Numbered from the stretch's first letter, positions 18,706 to 28,743 are shown. The stretch: 64,000 nt of DNA from Zoogloea sp041914405 (GCF_041914405.1 NZ_JAYSDK010000016.1:40583-104582); one strand, 5' to 3'. Numbers and translations are program-made. The notes: generated by a model not told the origin, from the letters alone.

Positions 18706-19200
18706 ATGAAGGTATTCGGTTTCGCCGGCTGGTCCGGTTCGGGCAAGACCACGCTGATCGAGAAGATCATTCCGGAGATCACCGCCCGCGGTTTCCAGGT
18801 GTCGGTGATCAAGCATGCGCATCACGGTTTCGACATCGACAAGCCGGGCAAGGATTCCTGGCGCCACCGGGAGGCGGGGGCCAGCGAGATCCTGCTGGTG
18901 TCGGACGAGCGCTGGGTGTTGATGCACGAATTGCGCGGCGAGGCGGAACCCGATCTGAACGCCCAACTCCAACGCCTGTCGCCCTGCGACATCGTGCTGG
19001 TGGAAGGCTTCAAGGCGGTGCCGATACCCAAGATCGAGGTCTATCGCCCGGCCCACGGCCGTCCGCTGCAGTATCCCGACAATTCGTCCGTCGTCGCGAT
19101 CGCCACCGACGCGGCACTCGATGCCCCCATGACCTGTCTGAATCTCAACGATGCGGCCGCCGTGGCCGATTTCATCCTCCACCATCAGGGGCTCCTATGA
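18706..19200 (+). CDS. mobB: Molybdopterin-guanine dinucleotide biosynthesis adapter MobB
   Basis: A 164-residue P-loop protein. GWSGSGKTTLIEKIIPE at the N-terminus is the GTP-binding motif, and IKHAHHGFDIDKPGKDSWRHREAGA is the diagnostic MobB segment; VLVEGFK completes the Walker B region. It assists MobA in nucleotide attachment to the molybdenum cofactor, although no mobA is in the window. The ATG at 18706 is chosen because the conserved protein begins at MKVFGFAGWSG. A hairpin (CCCGCGCC 18673-18680 with GGCGCGGG 18696-18703) ends just before the start codon. The stop overlaps the moeA ATG. Confidence 0.92.
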   Translation: MKVFGFAGWSGSGKTTLIEKIIPEITARGFQVSVIKHAHHGFDIDKPGKDSWRHREAGASEILLVSDERWVLMHELRGEAEPDLNAQLQRLSPCDIVLVEGFKAVPIPKIEVYRPAHGRPLQYPDNSSVVAIATDAALDAPMTCLNLNDAAAVADFILHHQGLL

Positions 19201-20420
19201 ATACTTCCCTGCGTCCTTTCGAAGAGGTGCGCGACGCGCTGCTGGCCGCCGCCGAGCCGGTGACGGCCATTGAGACGGTGTCCACGTCGGCGGCCCTCGG
19301 CCGTGTGCTGGCCGCCGATCAGGTGTCCGGCCTCAATGTGCCGCCCCTCGACAATTCCCACATGGACGGCTACGCGGTGAGCACTGCCGACCTGCCGGCC
19401 GCCGGCACGCGCCTCGTCATCGGCCAGCGCATCCCGGCCGGCAGCGTCGGCCGCACCCTGGCCCGCGGCACGGCGGCGCGCATCTTCACCGGCGCGCCGA
19501 TCCCGGCTGGCGCCGATGCGGTGGTGATGCAGGAGCTGTGTGAGGCGGACGGCGACGGAGTGGTGATCAACCATCTGCCCAAACCCGGAGAGTGGGTGCG
19601 CCGTGCCGGCGAGGACATTGCCCAGGGCAGCACCGTGCTGTCGGCCGGCGTGCGCCTCAATCCGCAGATGCTGGGTCTCGCCGCATCGGTGGGCTGCGCG
19701 ACGCTGCCGGTACTGCGGCGCCTGCGAGTGGCGCTGTTCTCCACCGGCGACGAACTGGTGATGCCCGGCGAGCCGCTGCCGCCCGGCGCCATCTATAACT
19801 CCAACCGCTACGTGCTGCGCGGCCTGCTGGAGGCTCTCGGCTGCGAGGTCAGCGACCTGGGTATCGTGCCGGACAAGCTCGACGCAACCCGCGCGGCGCT
19901 GCGCGACGCGGCCAGCCGCCACGACCTGATCGTTACCAGCGGTGGCGTGTCGATGGGCGAGGAAGACCACATCAAGCCGGCGGTGACGGCGGAAGGGCGG
20001 CTGGATTCCTGGCTGATCGCCATGAAGCCCGGTAAGCCGGTGGCCTACGGCCATGTGAACGATCCGGCCGGCGGTGCCGGCGCGGCCTTCATCGGCCTGC
20101 CCGGTAACCCGGTGTCGAGCTTCGTCACCTTCATCCTGCTGGTGCGCCCCTTCGTGCTGCGTGCCCAAGGCGTCAAGGACTGCCTGCCCAAGGCGATCCC
20201 GCTGGAGGCGGCCTTCGACTGGTCCAAGCCCGATCGTCGCCGGGAGTTCCTGCGGGCACGTCTCGGTGCCGATGGCCGCGTCGGGCTGTACCCCAACCAG
20301 GGGCCCGGCGTGCTCACGTCCACCGTGTGGGCCGACGGCCTGGTGGACAACCCTTCCGGGCAGGTCATCAAGGCCGGCGACCGGGTCCGTTTCATTCCTT
20401 ATTCCGAACTACTGTCATGA
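19197..20420 (+). CDS. moeA: Molybdopterin molybdenumtransferase
   Basis: Inserts molybdenum into adenylylated molybdopterin. The 407-residue product shows the conserved N-terminal LGRVLAADQVSGLNVPPLDNSHMDGYAV region and FTGAPIPAGADAVVMQE. It also has the MoCF-fold motifs STGDELVMPGEPLPPGAIYNSN and VTSGGVSMGEEDHIKP, and the active-site segment MKPGKPVAYG followed by GLPGNPVSSFVTF. ATGA overlaps at both ends (with mobB and moaD) show a tightly coupled operon. Confidence 0.96.
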   Translation: MNTSLRPFEEVRDALLAAAEPVTAIETVSTSAALGRVLAADQVSGLNVPPLDNSHMDGYAVSTADLPAAGTRLVIGQRIPAGSVGRTLARGTAARIFTGAPIPAGADAVVMQELCEADGDGVVINHLPKPGEWVRRAGEDIAQGSTVLSAGVRLNPQMLGLAASVGCATLPVLRRLRVALFSTGDELVMPGEPLPPGAIYNSNRYVLRGLLEALGCEVSDLGIVPDKLDATRAALRDAASRHDLIVTSGGVSMGEEDHIKPAVTAEGRLDSWLIAMKPGKPVAYGHVNDPAGGAGAAFIGLPGNPVSSFVTFILLVRPFVLRAQGVKDCLPKAIPLEAAFDWSKPDRRREFLRARLGADGRVGLYPNQGPGVLTSTVWADGLVDNPSGQVIKAGDRVRFIPYSELLS

Positions 20421-20671
20421 GCGTCAAGGTCCTGTATTTCGCCAGCCTGCGGGAAACCCTCGGCTATTCCCACGAAACCCTCACGTTGCCTGCCGGCATT
20501 GCCACCCTGGGGGATCTGCGCGCCCACCTGGCCCGCCGCGGTGGGGTGTGGGAGGCGCTCGGCGAAGGCCGCAACGTGCGGGCGGCGATCAACCAGGAAA
20601 TGGTTGGCCCGGACGTGACGGTAGCGGATCGGGACGAGATCGCCTTTTTCCCGCCGGTCACCGGAGGCTGA
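20417..20671 (+). CDS. moaD: Molybdopterin synthase small subunit
   Basis: Ubiquitin-fold sulfur carrier of 84 residues that ends in the required Gly-Gly (FFPPVTGG), which is adenylated and thiocarboxylated before donating sulfur to precursor Z. The N-terminus VKVLYFASLRETLG is typical. It begins with an ATGA overlap on moeA and is followed one base later by moaE, its partner subunit. Confidence 0.95.
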   Translation: MSVKVLYFASLRETLGYSHETLTLPAGIATLGDLRAHLARRGGVWEALGEGRNVRAAINQEMVGPDVTVADRDEIAFFPPVTGG

Positions 20672-20672
20672 C

Positions 20673-21155
20673 ATGAGTGAAATTCAGCGGCAATTCGATT
20701 CCGTGTCGGTCCAGGAGGCCGACTTTGACGTCGGTGCGGAGATTGCCGCCCTGTCCGCCGGCCGGGCCGACGTGGGCGCGGTGGCGAGCTTCGTCGGCCT
20801 GGTGCGGGCGGACAAGCTGAGCGGGGAGGGGAGCGAGGTGTCCGCGATGACCCTCGAACACTATCCCGGCATGACCGAGAAGTCCCTCGACGCCATCGTC
20901 ACCGAGGCCTACGGCCGCTGGAGCTTGCTCGGCACGCGGGTGATCCACCGCTTCGGGCGGCTCGTGCCCGGTGATCGCATCGTCTTCGTCGGTGTGGCCT
21001 CCTCCCACCGGGGCGACGCCTTCGCTGCCTGCGAGTTCATCATGGACTATCTGAAAACCCGGGCGCCGTTCTGGAAGAAGGAAGACACGCCGGAAGGCGG
21101 GCGTTGGGTGGATGCCCGCGAGGGGGACGACGACGCGGCGGCCCGCTGGGACTGA
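20673..21155 (+). CDS. moaE: Molybdopterin synthase catalytic subunit
   Basis: Forms the heterotetramer with MoaD that converts cyclic pyranopterin monophosphate to molybdopterin. The 160 residues include GAVASFVGLVR, the LEHYPGMTEKSL motif, IHRFGRLVPGD, and the active-site lysines in RAPFWKKE. The gene starts one base after the moaD stop with GGAGG overlapping the moaD end. It is the last gene of the operon. Confidence 0.95.
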   Translation: MSEIQRQFDSVSVQEADFDVGAEIAALSAGRADVGAVASFVGLVRADKLSGEGSEVSAMTLEHYPGMTEKSLDAIVTEAYGRWSLLGTRVIHRFGRLVPGDRIVFVGVASSHRGDAFAACEFIMDYLKTRAPFWKKEDTPEGGRWVDAREGDDDAAARWD

Positions 21156-21429
21156 GCGGCCTGCGCGCTGCGCAGCAGGGGCTGTTGGCGAAGTGTTGAT
21201 TTCTCCGCAGCCTATTGCCTCCCCGGCCCAGGATTCCGCTTCTGGGGCGGGTCTGCGAGGGTGGCGCAATTGCTGCTATCGAATGGCCTCCTGTCCGAAG
21301 TCTGCAAGTCCGCTCCTGGTCATTTCTCCGGAACGCCGATGCTGTTGTTGCGTCGGCCCACTGTTCGTCGTCAATCCCCTGCCAATTGTCCCTGCCGCTT
21401 ACCGGGCGCTGACCCAACAAGCCTAGATC
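21156..21429. other. Intergenic region before the RND genes, nothing recognised
   Basis: No supported gene, hairpin terminator or clear promoter was seen in these 274 bases. Short open frames here have no ribosome site. The RND permease start at 21430 also lacks an obvious Shine-Dalgarno sequence (AAGCCTAGATC precedes the ATG). Confidence 0.5.
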
Positions 21430-24400
21430 ATGTGGATCGTCAATATCGCCCTGCGGCGCCCGTACACCTTCATCGTGATGGCGCTGCTCATCTTCCTGGC
21501 CACGCCGCTGGTGCTGCTGCGTATCGCCACCGACGTGCTGCCGGAGATCAACATCCCGGTCATCAGCATCATCTGGAGCTACAACGGTCTGTCGCCGCAG
21601 GAGATGGCCCAGCGCATCACGACGCCCAACGAGCGCCTGCTGGCCACCACTGTCAGCGACATCGAGCACTTCGAGTCGCAGTCCTACAACGGCATCGCGA
21701 TCATCAAGGTCTTCCTGCAGCCCAACGCCAGTGTCGATACCGCGATGGCGCAGATTGCCTCGACGGAAGGCGGTTCGCTACGGGTATTGCCCCCCGGGGT
21801 CAGCCCACCACTGGTGATCAAGTACTCCGCATCGGCGATTCCGGTGATCCAGCTCGGCGTGTCGAGTAAGTCGCTGCCCGAACAGACGTTGTTCGACACC
21901 ATGCTCAACACGCTCCGGCCCAAGCTGGTGTCCATTCCTGGCATCGCGATGCCTTATCCCTACGGCGGCAAGAGCCGGGTGGTGTCGGTGGATATCGACA
22001 GCAGCGCGCTGCAGGCCAAGGGACTGGCGCCCATCGATGTGGTCAACGCGGTTAACGCCCAGAACCTGATCCTGCCCGGTGGCACCGCCAAGCTCGGCGC
22101 CACCGAGTTCAACGTCAAGATGAACGGCTCGACCCGCACGGTCGAGGAGCTCAATGACCTGCCGGTGCGTGTCGGCAATGGCCAGGCCATCTACCTGCGC
22201 GATGTGGCGGCGGTGCGCGACGGCTTCTCGCCACAGACCAATATCGTCCGCATGGACGGCAACCGCGGTGTCGTGCAGTCGGTGCTGAAGAGTGGTGGCG
22301 CGTCCACGCTGCAGGTCATCGACGCGCTGCATGTGGCCCTGGCGGACGCGCTGCCCAGCCTGCCGGACGACATCCAGGTCACGCCGCTGTTCGATCAGTC
22401 GGTGTTCGTCAAGGCGGCGATCTCCGGCGTGGTCCATGAGGGCCTGATCGCCGCCTGCCTCACCGCGGCGATGATCCTGCTGTTCCTCGGCAATTGGCGC
22501 ACCACCTGCATCATCGCGATCTCGATCCCGCTGTCGGTGCTGTCGTCGATCATTGCGCTTTACGCGCTAGGGCAAACCATCAACATCATGACCCTCGGCG
22601 GCCTGGCGCTGGCGGTGGGCATTCTGGTGGACGATGCGACGGTGACCATCGAGAACATCGAGCGCTACCTGCACCTGGGGCACGATCTGGAGACCGCGAT
22701 CCGCGAAGGTGCGGGGGAGATTGCCGTGCCGGCGCTGGTGTCCACGCTGTGCATCTGCATCGTCTTCGTGCCGATGTTCTTCCTCACAGGCGTGGCGCGC
22801 TTCCTGTTCGTGCCGCTGGCCGAGGCGGTGATCTTCGCGATGATCGCCTCCTACATTCTGTCGCGGACCCTGGTGCCGACGCTGGCGCTGCTGTTCATGA
22901 AGAACATGCAGCACGGCGCCGCAGCCCCGGACAGCCTGCTGCAGCGCGTGTACCGGCGCTTCGATGCCGGTTTCGAGCGCATGCGCGGCGGCTACATCCT
23001 GATCCTGAGTGCGCTCTTGCCGCGTCGCCGCAGCTTCATCGCGATCTTCCTCGGCGGCTGCGTGCTTTCGTCGGGGCTGTATTTCTTCCTGGGGCGGGAC
23101 TTCTTTCCGGCGGCAGACGCCGGCATCATCCGCCTGCATTTCCGGGCCCCGACCGGCACCCGCATCGAAGAGACAGCGCGCCTGGCCGACCGCATCGACG
23201 CGGTGATTCGAGAGCACATCCCGGCGGAGGAGCTGGAGACCATCCTCGACAACCTGGGGCTGCCCTATAGCGGCATCAACCTGTCCTACAGCAACGCCGG
23301 CACCATCGGTACGCTTGACGGCGAGATCCAGATCGCCCTCAAGGAAAATCACGGCTCCTCGGCGCGCTACATCGACCGCCTGCGGGAGGAACTGCCGCGC
23401 CGCTTCCCGGGCGTGGAGTTCTTCTTCCAGCCGGCCGACGTGGTGACACAGATCCTCAACTTCGGCTTGCCGGCAGCCATCGACATACAGGTGGCGGGCA
23501 ACAAGCTGCAAGACAACTTCCGCTTCGCGGCCATGGTCGAGAAAGCGGTGCGCCAGGTGCCGGGGGCGGTGGACGTGCATATCCACCAGCGCCTCGATCA
23601 GCCGTCCCTGCGCCTCGACATGGACCGCAGCCGCCTGCAGCAGATGGGCCTGAGCGCCGCCAACGTGGCGCAGAACGTGTTGATCCCGCTGTCCGGCAGC
23701 TTCCAGACCGCCCCCAGCTTCTGGCTCAACCCGAAGAATGGGGTGTCCTACAATATCTCCGTGCAGGCGCCCCAGTACCGGGTGGACTCCGTCGATTCAC
23801 TGCTGCAGATCCCGGTGGCGGGCGCCAACGGGGTGCCCAACCAGCTGCTCAGCAATCTGGTTCAGGTGTCGTCGGCGCGGGAGCCGGCCATCGTGTCGAG
23901 TTACAACATCGAGCCGGTGATCGACCTCTACGTGAGCGTGCGTGGGCGCGACCTGGGCTCGGTGGTGGCCGACGTGGAGCGGATCGTCGAGGAGCTCAAG
24001 CCACAGCTGGCGAAGGGCAGTAAAGTCACGCTGCGCGGCCAGGCCCGCACGATGAACTCTTCCTTCATCGGCCTCGGCATTGGCGTGGTGATGGCGATCG
24101 TGCTGGTCTATCTGCTGATCGTCGTGAATTTCCAGTCCTGGGTGGACGCCTTCATCATCATCACCGCGCTGCCGGCAGCCCTGGCCGGCATCGCCTGGAT
24201 GCTGCTCTTGACCGGCACCACGCTCAGCGTGCCCGCGCTGACCGGCGCGATCATGACCATCGGCGTGGCGACCGCCAACAGCATCCTGATGGTGTCCTTC
24301 GCGCGTCAGCGCCTGCTGGCCGGCGAGCCGCCGCTGTCGGCGGCGCTGGAGGCCGGGGCGACGCGCTTGCGCCCAGTGCTGATGACGGCGCTGGCGATGA

Positions 24401-24615
24401 TCATGGGCATGCTGCCGATGGCTATCGGCCTCGGCGAGGGCGGCGAGCAGAACGCGCCCCTCGGCCGCGCAGCGATCGGCGGCCTGCTGTTCGCGACGCT
24501 GTCCACGCTGGTTTTCGTGCCGCTGGTGTTTGCCTCGGTGCATCAACATATTGCACGCCGGGCCGCTGCCCGGCCGCAACTGCCCCAGGGCAGCCTTGCC
24601 GAAGGACATTCCTGA
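21430..24615 (+). CDS. RND efflux transporter permease (HAE1/AcrB type)
   Basis: Inner-membrane proton-driven pump of 1061 residues, the usual RND length, with twelve hydrophobic segments and two large periplasmic loops. The N-terminus MWIVNIALRRPYTFIVMALL is the typical first helix. The proton-relay helix 4 reads AVGILVDDATVTIENIER with the two adjacent Asp residues. Helices 10-12 include GAIMTIGVATANSILMVSFA and MTALAMIMGMLPMAIG. The adaptor gene starts one base after the stop. No outer-membrane TolC-type gene is adjacent, so the channel must come from elsewhere. The substrate cannot be inferred. Confidence 0.92.
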   Translation: MWIVNIALRRPYTFIVMALLIFLATPLVLLRIATDVLPEINIPVISIIWSYNGLSPQEMAQRITTPNERLLATTVSDIEHFESQSYNGIAIIKVFLQPNASVDTAMAQIASTEGGSLRVLPPGVSPPLVIKYSASAIPVIQLGVSSKSLPEQTLFDTMLNTLRPKLVSIPGIAMPYPYGGKSRVVSVDIDSSALQAKGLAPIDVVNAVNAQNLILPGGTAKLGATEFNVKMNGSTRTVEELNDLPVRVGNGQAIYLRDVAAVRDGFSPQTNIVRMDGNRGVVQSVLKSGGASTLQVIDALHVALADALPSLPDDIQVTPLFDQSVFVKAAISGVVHEGLIAACLTAAMILLFLGNWRTTCIIAISIPLSVLSSIIALYALGQTINIMTLGGLALAVGILVDDATVTIENIERYLHLGHDLETAIREGAGEIAVPALVSTLCICIVFVPMFFLTGVARFLFVPLAEAVIFAMIASYILSRTLVPTLALLFMKNMQHGAAAPDSLLQRVYRRFDAGFERMRGGYILILSALLPRRRSFIAIFLGGCVLSSGLYFFLGRDFFPAADAGIIRLHFRAPTGTRIEETARLADRIDAVIREHIPAEELETILDNLGLPYSGINLSYSNAGTIGTLDGEIQIALKENHGSSARYIDRLREELPRRFPGVEFFFQPADVVTQILNFGLPAAIDIQVAGNKLQDNFRFAAMVEKAVRQVPGAVDVHIHQRLDQPSLRLDMDRSRLQQMGLSAANVAQNVLIPLSGSFQTAPSFWLNPKNGVSYNISVQAPQYRVDSVDSLLQIPVAGANGVPNQLLSNLVQVSSAREPAIVSSYNIEPVIDLYVSVRGRDLGSVVADVERIVEELKPQLAKGSKVTLRGQARTMNSSFIGLGIGVVMAIVLVYLLIVVNFQSWVDAFIIITALPAALAGIAWMLLLTGTTLSVPALTGAIMTIGVATANSILMVSFARQRLLAGEPPLSAALEAGATRLRPVLMTALAMIMGMLPMAIGLGEGGEQNAPLGRAAIGGLLFATLSTLVFVPLVFASVHQHIARRAAARPQLPQGSLAEGHS

Positions 24616-24616
24616 C

Positions 24617-25855
24617 ATGACTGACAACCGCCATTCCAGCATCGGCATCCATGGCCTGCACGCCCATGAAGGCGCCCAGGGAATCCACCGCCTGCGCCTG
24701 CTCAAGCGCACCCGTAACGTGGCGCTGCTGGGGCTTGCGGTGCTCGGGGCCGGCCTCGCCGGCGTCGCTGTCCATCGCTCGGCTACCGCCCGCGATCTGG
24801 CCTTGGCGGCGGATGTTCACGCCGCTCGCCATGTGAGCGTGGTCTCGCCGAAGGACAGCAGCAGCGAGAATGTCCTGAGCTTGCCCGGTACCTTGCAGGG
24901 GTATACCGAGGCGCCGATCTACGCGCGGATCAGCGGCTACCTGGCTGCCTGGTACAAGGACATCGGTGACAGCGTGAAGCAGGGCGAACTACTGGCCCGC
25001 ATCGACACACCGGAAGTGGCCCAGCAACTGGTCGAGGCCAAGCAGGCGCATGCCCAGGCCGTGGCTGCATTGGCGCTGGCGAAGAGCTCGGTGGAGCGCT
25101 GGGAGGCGCTGCGCAAGCTGGATTCCGTGTCCCAGCAGGAACTGGAAGAACGTCGCAACGCCTACGCCCAGGCCACCGCCGCCAATGCCCTCACGGCCGC
25201 GACGGTGCAGCGCCTGCAGAAGCAGCTCGACTACAACCAGGTGGTAGCGCCGTTTGCTGGCGTGATCACCAAGCGTACGGTGGACGTGGGCAACCTCATT
25301 GATGCGGGTGGCAGCAGCAAGCAGCTCTTTGTGCTGACCCTCAGCGACCCGTTGCGCATCTACGTGCAGGTGCCCCAGGGTTTCACCCGGCGCGTGAAGC
25401 CCGGTGACAGCGCCAGCGTAACGCTGGCTGAGTGGCCGGGTCGGGTGTTCACCGGCAGCATCGTGCGCACCGCCAAGGCCATCGATACCGCCAGCCGTAC
25501 GCTGCAGGTGGAGATCAACCTCCCCAACCCCAAGGGCGAACTGCTGCCCGGCGCCTACGCGCGGGTGGACATCAAGGCCCCGGCGACGGCTGGTGAGCCG
25601 AGCTTCCGGGTGCCCAGCAATACCTTGCTGTTCCGCCCGGAAGGGCCGCGGGTGGCGGTGGTCGGCAGCGACGGTAAGGTGCATCTGCAGCCGGTCACCA
25701 TCAAGCGTGAACTGGGGGTGGAGGTGGAGTTGGGCAGCGGTGTGAAGGCCGACGATAGGATCGTGCTAAATCCGGCCGACTCCCTGGCCGAGGGGGATGC
25801 GGTGGTCGTTGCGTCGAAGGCCGAGAAGAAGCTCGAGGCGAAGAAGGCTGGATAA
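24617..25855 (+). CDS. RND efflux periplasmic adaptor subunit
   Basis: Membrane-fusion protein of 412 residues. An N-terminal cytoplasmic tail is followed by a membrane anchor (residues about 36-56). The split lipoyl domain appears as APIYARISGYLAAWYKDIGDSVKQGELLARIDTPE and later YNQVVAPFAGVITKRTVDVGNL. An alpha-helical hairpin between them is rich in Ala/Gln/Glu. Beta-barrel and membrane-proximal domains follow, and the C-terminus is Lys-rich. The ATG at 24617 is used because it follows the permease stop by one base. Together with the upstream permease it forms a two-gene efflux operon. Confidence 0.9.
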   Translation: MTDNRHSSIGIHGLHAHEGAQGIHRLRLLKRTRNVALLGLAVLGAGLAGVAVHRSATARDLALAADVHAARHVSVVSPKDSSSENVLSLPGTLQGYTEAPIYARISGYLAAWYKDIGDSVKQGELLARIDTPEVAQQLVEAKQAHAQAVAALALAKSSVERWEALRKLDSVSQQELEERRNAYAQATAANALTAATVQRLQKQLDYNQVVAPFAGVITKRTVDVGNLIDAGGSSKQLFVLTLSDPLRIYVQVPQGFTRRVKPGDSASVTLAEWPGRVFTGSIVRTAKAIDTASRTLQVEINLPNPKGELLPGAYARVDIKAPATAGEPSFRVPSNTLLFRPEGPRVAVVGSDGKVHLQPVTIKRELGVEVELGSGVKADDRIVLNPADSLAEGDAVVVASKAEKKLEAKKAG

Positions 25856-25911
25856 GCCCGCAGGTTCTGTGTCCTGAAGAACAAACCACGGGCCACGGAC
25901 CTCGATTTCAG

Positions 25912-27720
25912 TTACCTCAGCCAGCCCGGCAGCCCGGTGGCCAGCCACGGCAGCCAGGAAATTGCCAGCGCGCCAAGGAAGATCGCCAGCAGGGCTGGCA
26001 GTACCGAGACCGCGACCTCGCGGATCGGCTTGGCGAACATCGCCGACGCGAAAAAGATGTTCATGCCGGCCGGCGGACACAGAAAACCCATCTCCATCAC
26101 GGCCAGGAAGATCACCCCGAAGTGCACCGGGTCGATGCCGTAGCTGATCGCCACCGGCAGCAGCAGCGGCACCAGCACGACGATGGCGGCGTAGATCTCC
26201 ATCAGCGCCCCGGCGAGGAACAGGAACACGTTGAGCGCCACCAGGAAGGCGAACTTGTTCGGCAGCGTCTGTTGCACCCATTCCACGGCAGCGTCCGGAA
26301 TGCCGGCGTCCACCAGGTAGTTGGTGAGGCCCAGCGCCATGCCGAGGATCAGCATCACGCCGCCGATGACTTGCGCGCAGTCGGCCAGGCAGCGGCGCAG
26401 CAGCGCCCAGTCCAGTTCCCGGTGGGCGATGGCCTGGGTGAGGATTGCGTAGGCGGCAGTGAGGGCCGCGCTCTCGGTGGGCGTCGCGACGCCGCTGACC
26501 AGGGAGCCGATGGCCACCAGCGGGGCGAGGATCTCCCAGCGTGCGGCCCATGCTGCGGACAGTGCGGTGCGGGCATCGGGCCGGGGCTGTTTCGTTTCCG
26601 CGTCCGTAGCGATGCCGCCTCGACGCAGGTAGCCGCCGACCAGCAGAAGGGAGGCGACCATCACCAGTGCTGGGACGATGCCGGCCAGGAACATGGTGTT
26701 GATCGGCACGCGGGCGATGATCGCGTACATGATCAACGGCACCGACGGCGCCAGCAGCACACCCAGCGCACTGGCGCTGGTCACCAGGCTGATGCCCTTG
26801 CGTTCCGGAAAGCCGGCGTCCCGCAAGAGCGGCAGCAGCAGTCCGCCAAGCGCCAGGATGGTGACGCCGCTGCCGCCGGTGAAAGCAGTGAAGAAGGAAC
26901 ACAACAGCGCCGCGGCGATGGCCGTGCCAGTGACGCCGCCACCGAAGCAGGCGGTGAACAGCGTGCCGAGGCGACCTGCCGCGCCGCTGCGTGCGAAGAC
27001 CAGGCCGGCCAGCGTGAACAGCGGCAGCGCTGGTAGGGACGGATTGACGGTGATCTGGTAATGGCTGAGGGGCACGGAAGCCAGCGGCTGGCCTTCCGAC
27101 CAGAACAGGGCCAGCGCCAGGCCGCCCAGGATGGTGAAGATCGGCGCGCCAGCCAGCAGGGCCAGCACCAGCCACAGGGCAAGCGGTGCGAGGGGCAGGG
27201 TGGCATCGTTGAAATGGCGGGCGAAGATGAAGCCGGTGGCGGTCAGCGCTACGCCGAGCAGCAGGCTGGCGATCCGGTAGCGGGAGCAGCGGCTGCCCAG
27301 CTTGAGGCCGAGCAGCACGAAGCCGGCAGGCATCAGCGCCTGCACGCCCCACACCGGAATACCGTAGGCCAGCTCACGGCCGGCTTCCAGTTCGCTGGTC
27401 ACGAAGTTCCAGCTGGCGCTGCCGAGCATGCCGCACAGCACGGAGGCGCTGCCCTTGGCAAACGCCGTCGATGCTGCGCGTACCAGCGGATTGCGTGCGG
27501 TGGCGAAGCCGTTGCCGAGGCTGGTCAGGTGCCCGCCCCGCTCGGCGAGGAGCGCTCCGAACATGGCCAGCGCGAGGCCCAGGTGCTGGACCAGCAGCGG
27601 CGCATTGTCGATGCCCTTGCCGTGCAGCGGGCGCAGCGCGATCTCCACCAGCGGGATCAGGGTCATCAGTGCCAGCGCCGCGGAGGCGATGGCTTCGTCG
27701 AAGGAGAGCAGGCGGCGCAT
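25912..27720 (-). CDS. TRAP transporter, fused DctQ-DctM permease
   Basis: A 602-residue integral membrane protein combining both permease parts of a tripartite ATP-independent periplasmic transporter. The first 160 residues form four hydrophobic segments of the DctQ type (LVEIALRPL; HLGLALAMFGALLAERGGHL). The rest is a DctM domain with about twelve helices, including FTLAGLVFARSGAAGRL, GGVTGTAIAAALLCS-like loops and the C-terminal MEMGFLCPPAGMNIFFASAM. Such QM fusions are well known. It lies 18 bases downstream of dctP in the same operon and is convergent with the RND adaptor gene. Confidence 0.9.
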   Translation of the reverse strand: MRRLLSFDEAIASAALALMTLIPLVEIALRPLHGKGIDNAPLLVQHLGLALAMFGALLAERGGHLTSLGNGFATARNPLVRAASTAFAKGSASVLCGMLGSASWNFVTSELEAGRELAYGIPVWGVQALMPAGFVLLGLKLGSRCSRYRIASLLLGVALTATGFIFARHFNDATLPLAPLALWLVLALLAGAPIFTILGGLALALFWSEGQPLASVPLSHYQITVNPSLPALPLFTLAGLVFARSGAAGRLGTLFTACFGGGVTGTAIAAALLCSFFTAFTGGSGVTILALGGLLLPLLRDAGFPERKGISLVTSASALGVLLAPSVPLIMYAIIARVPINTMFLAGIVPALVMVASLLLVGGYLRRGGIATDAETKQPRPDARTALSAAWAARWEILAPLVAIGSLVSGVATPTESAALTAAYAILTQAIAHRELDWALLRRCLADCAQVIGGVMLILGMALGLTNYLVDAGIPDAAVEWVQQTLPNKFAFLVALNVFLFLAGALMEIYAAIVVLVPLLLPVAISYGIDPVHFGVIFLAVMEMGFLCPPAGMNIFFASAMFAKPIREVAVSVLPALLAIFLGALAISWLPWLATGLPGWLR

Positions 27721-27738
27721 GGGAGAGATGGCTGCTCG

Positions 27739-28743
27739 TCAGCGCTTGCCGGCCCGGTAGGTCTTCAGCAGCGCGAACACTTCGTCGAAGGTGTCTGCCG
27801 GCACCATCTTGCCGCGGATGCGCGGGTAGAGCTTGTCGGCCAGATCGTTCCATTCCTTCATCTGCTCGGGGTTGGGCTTGTGCACCTGCAGGCCGCGCTT
27901 CTTCATGGCTTCGACGGCCTCGTCCACTTCCTGGCGGGCCTTGGTGCGCATCTGCAGGCCGGCCTTGGCGCCGGCGCTGCGCAGGGCCTCCTGGGCAGCG
28001 GGGCTCATTTCGTCCCAGCTTTTCTTGGTGACCACCAGCGCGCCGACGATCGGCGCCCAGTTGATGTCGAGCATGTGCGGGGCGGTGTTATAGACCTGGC
28101 TGGCCAGCGCGAAGTAGGGGGTGGCGGGCACTGCGTTGATCATGCCGGTCTGGATGGACGGCAGGATGTCGGAGGTTTCCAGCGGCACCGGTGTGTAGCC
28201 GAGGCTCTTCATGATCTCCTGCTGCTCCGATTCGCCGGCCCAGGCGAAGAACTTCATCTTCTTGTAGTCGTCGGGGCGCAGGGCCGGCTCTTTGGAGAAG
28301 AAGCGGACCCAGCCGGCGTCGCCCCAGGCGAGTACGACGAAGCCCTTGTCGAGGAATTTCTTTTCCATGCCGGCGCGCATCTTCTCGCGCACGTAGTCCA
28401 CCTCTTCCCAGCTGCGGAACAGCAGCGGCATGTTCTGCAACGCGGCGATGGACGGCTCGATCTCGCGCAGGCCGACGACCGACAGCAGGGCGCCCTGCAA
28501 CTGACCGATGCGCATTCGGCGGGCCATGTCGGTTTCACCGCCCTGGCTGCCGTCAGGGTAGATCACGTACTTCGCGCCGTCGCCTTGGGCGTTGCGCCAG
28601 GCCTCGCCGACTTCCATCAGCTGGCGGTGGTAGAGGGAGTTCTTGGGGGCGAGGGTGCCGATGCGCAGCTGGCCGGCGGCCATGGCGTTGGCGCCGAGGA
28701 GGAGTCCGACGGCGAGGGCGGCAAGGCGGCTGAACTTGAACAT
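27739..28743 (-). CDS. dctP: TRAP transporter substrate-binding protein DctP
   Basis: Periplasmic solute receptor of 334 residues with a signal peptide (MFKFSRLAALAVGLLLGANAMA). The pattern LRIGTLAPKNSLYHRQLMEV and the DctP-family arginine region (MARRMRIGQLQGALLS; KFFAWAGESEQQEIMKSLGYTPVPL) fit a carboxylate-binding receptor. The substrate is not determinable from sequence alone. A 7-bp hairpin (28767-28773 with 28777-28783) lies between it and tatT. It belongs to the operon tatT-dctP-dctQM. Confidence 0.88.
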   Translation of the reverse strand: MFKFSRLAALAVGLLLGANAMAAGQLRIGTLAPKNSLYHRQLMEVGEAWRNAQGDGAKYVIYPDGSQGGETDMARRMRIGQLQGALLSVVGLREIEPSIAALQNMPLLFRSWEEVDYVREKMRAGMEKKFLDKGFVVLAWGDAGWVRFFSKEPALRPDDYKKMKFFAWAGESEQQEIMKSLGYTPVPLETSDILPSIQTGMINAVPATPYFALASQVYNTAPHMLDINWAPIVGALVVTKKSWDEMSPAAQEALRSAGAKAGLQMRTKARQEVDEAVEAMKKRGLQVHKPNPEQMKEWNDLADKLYPRIRGKMVPADTFDEVFALLKTYRAGKR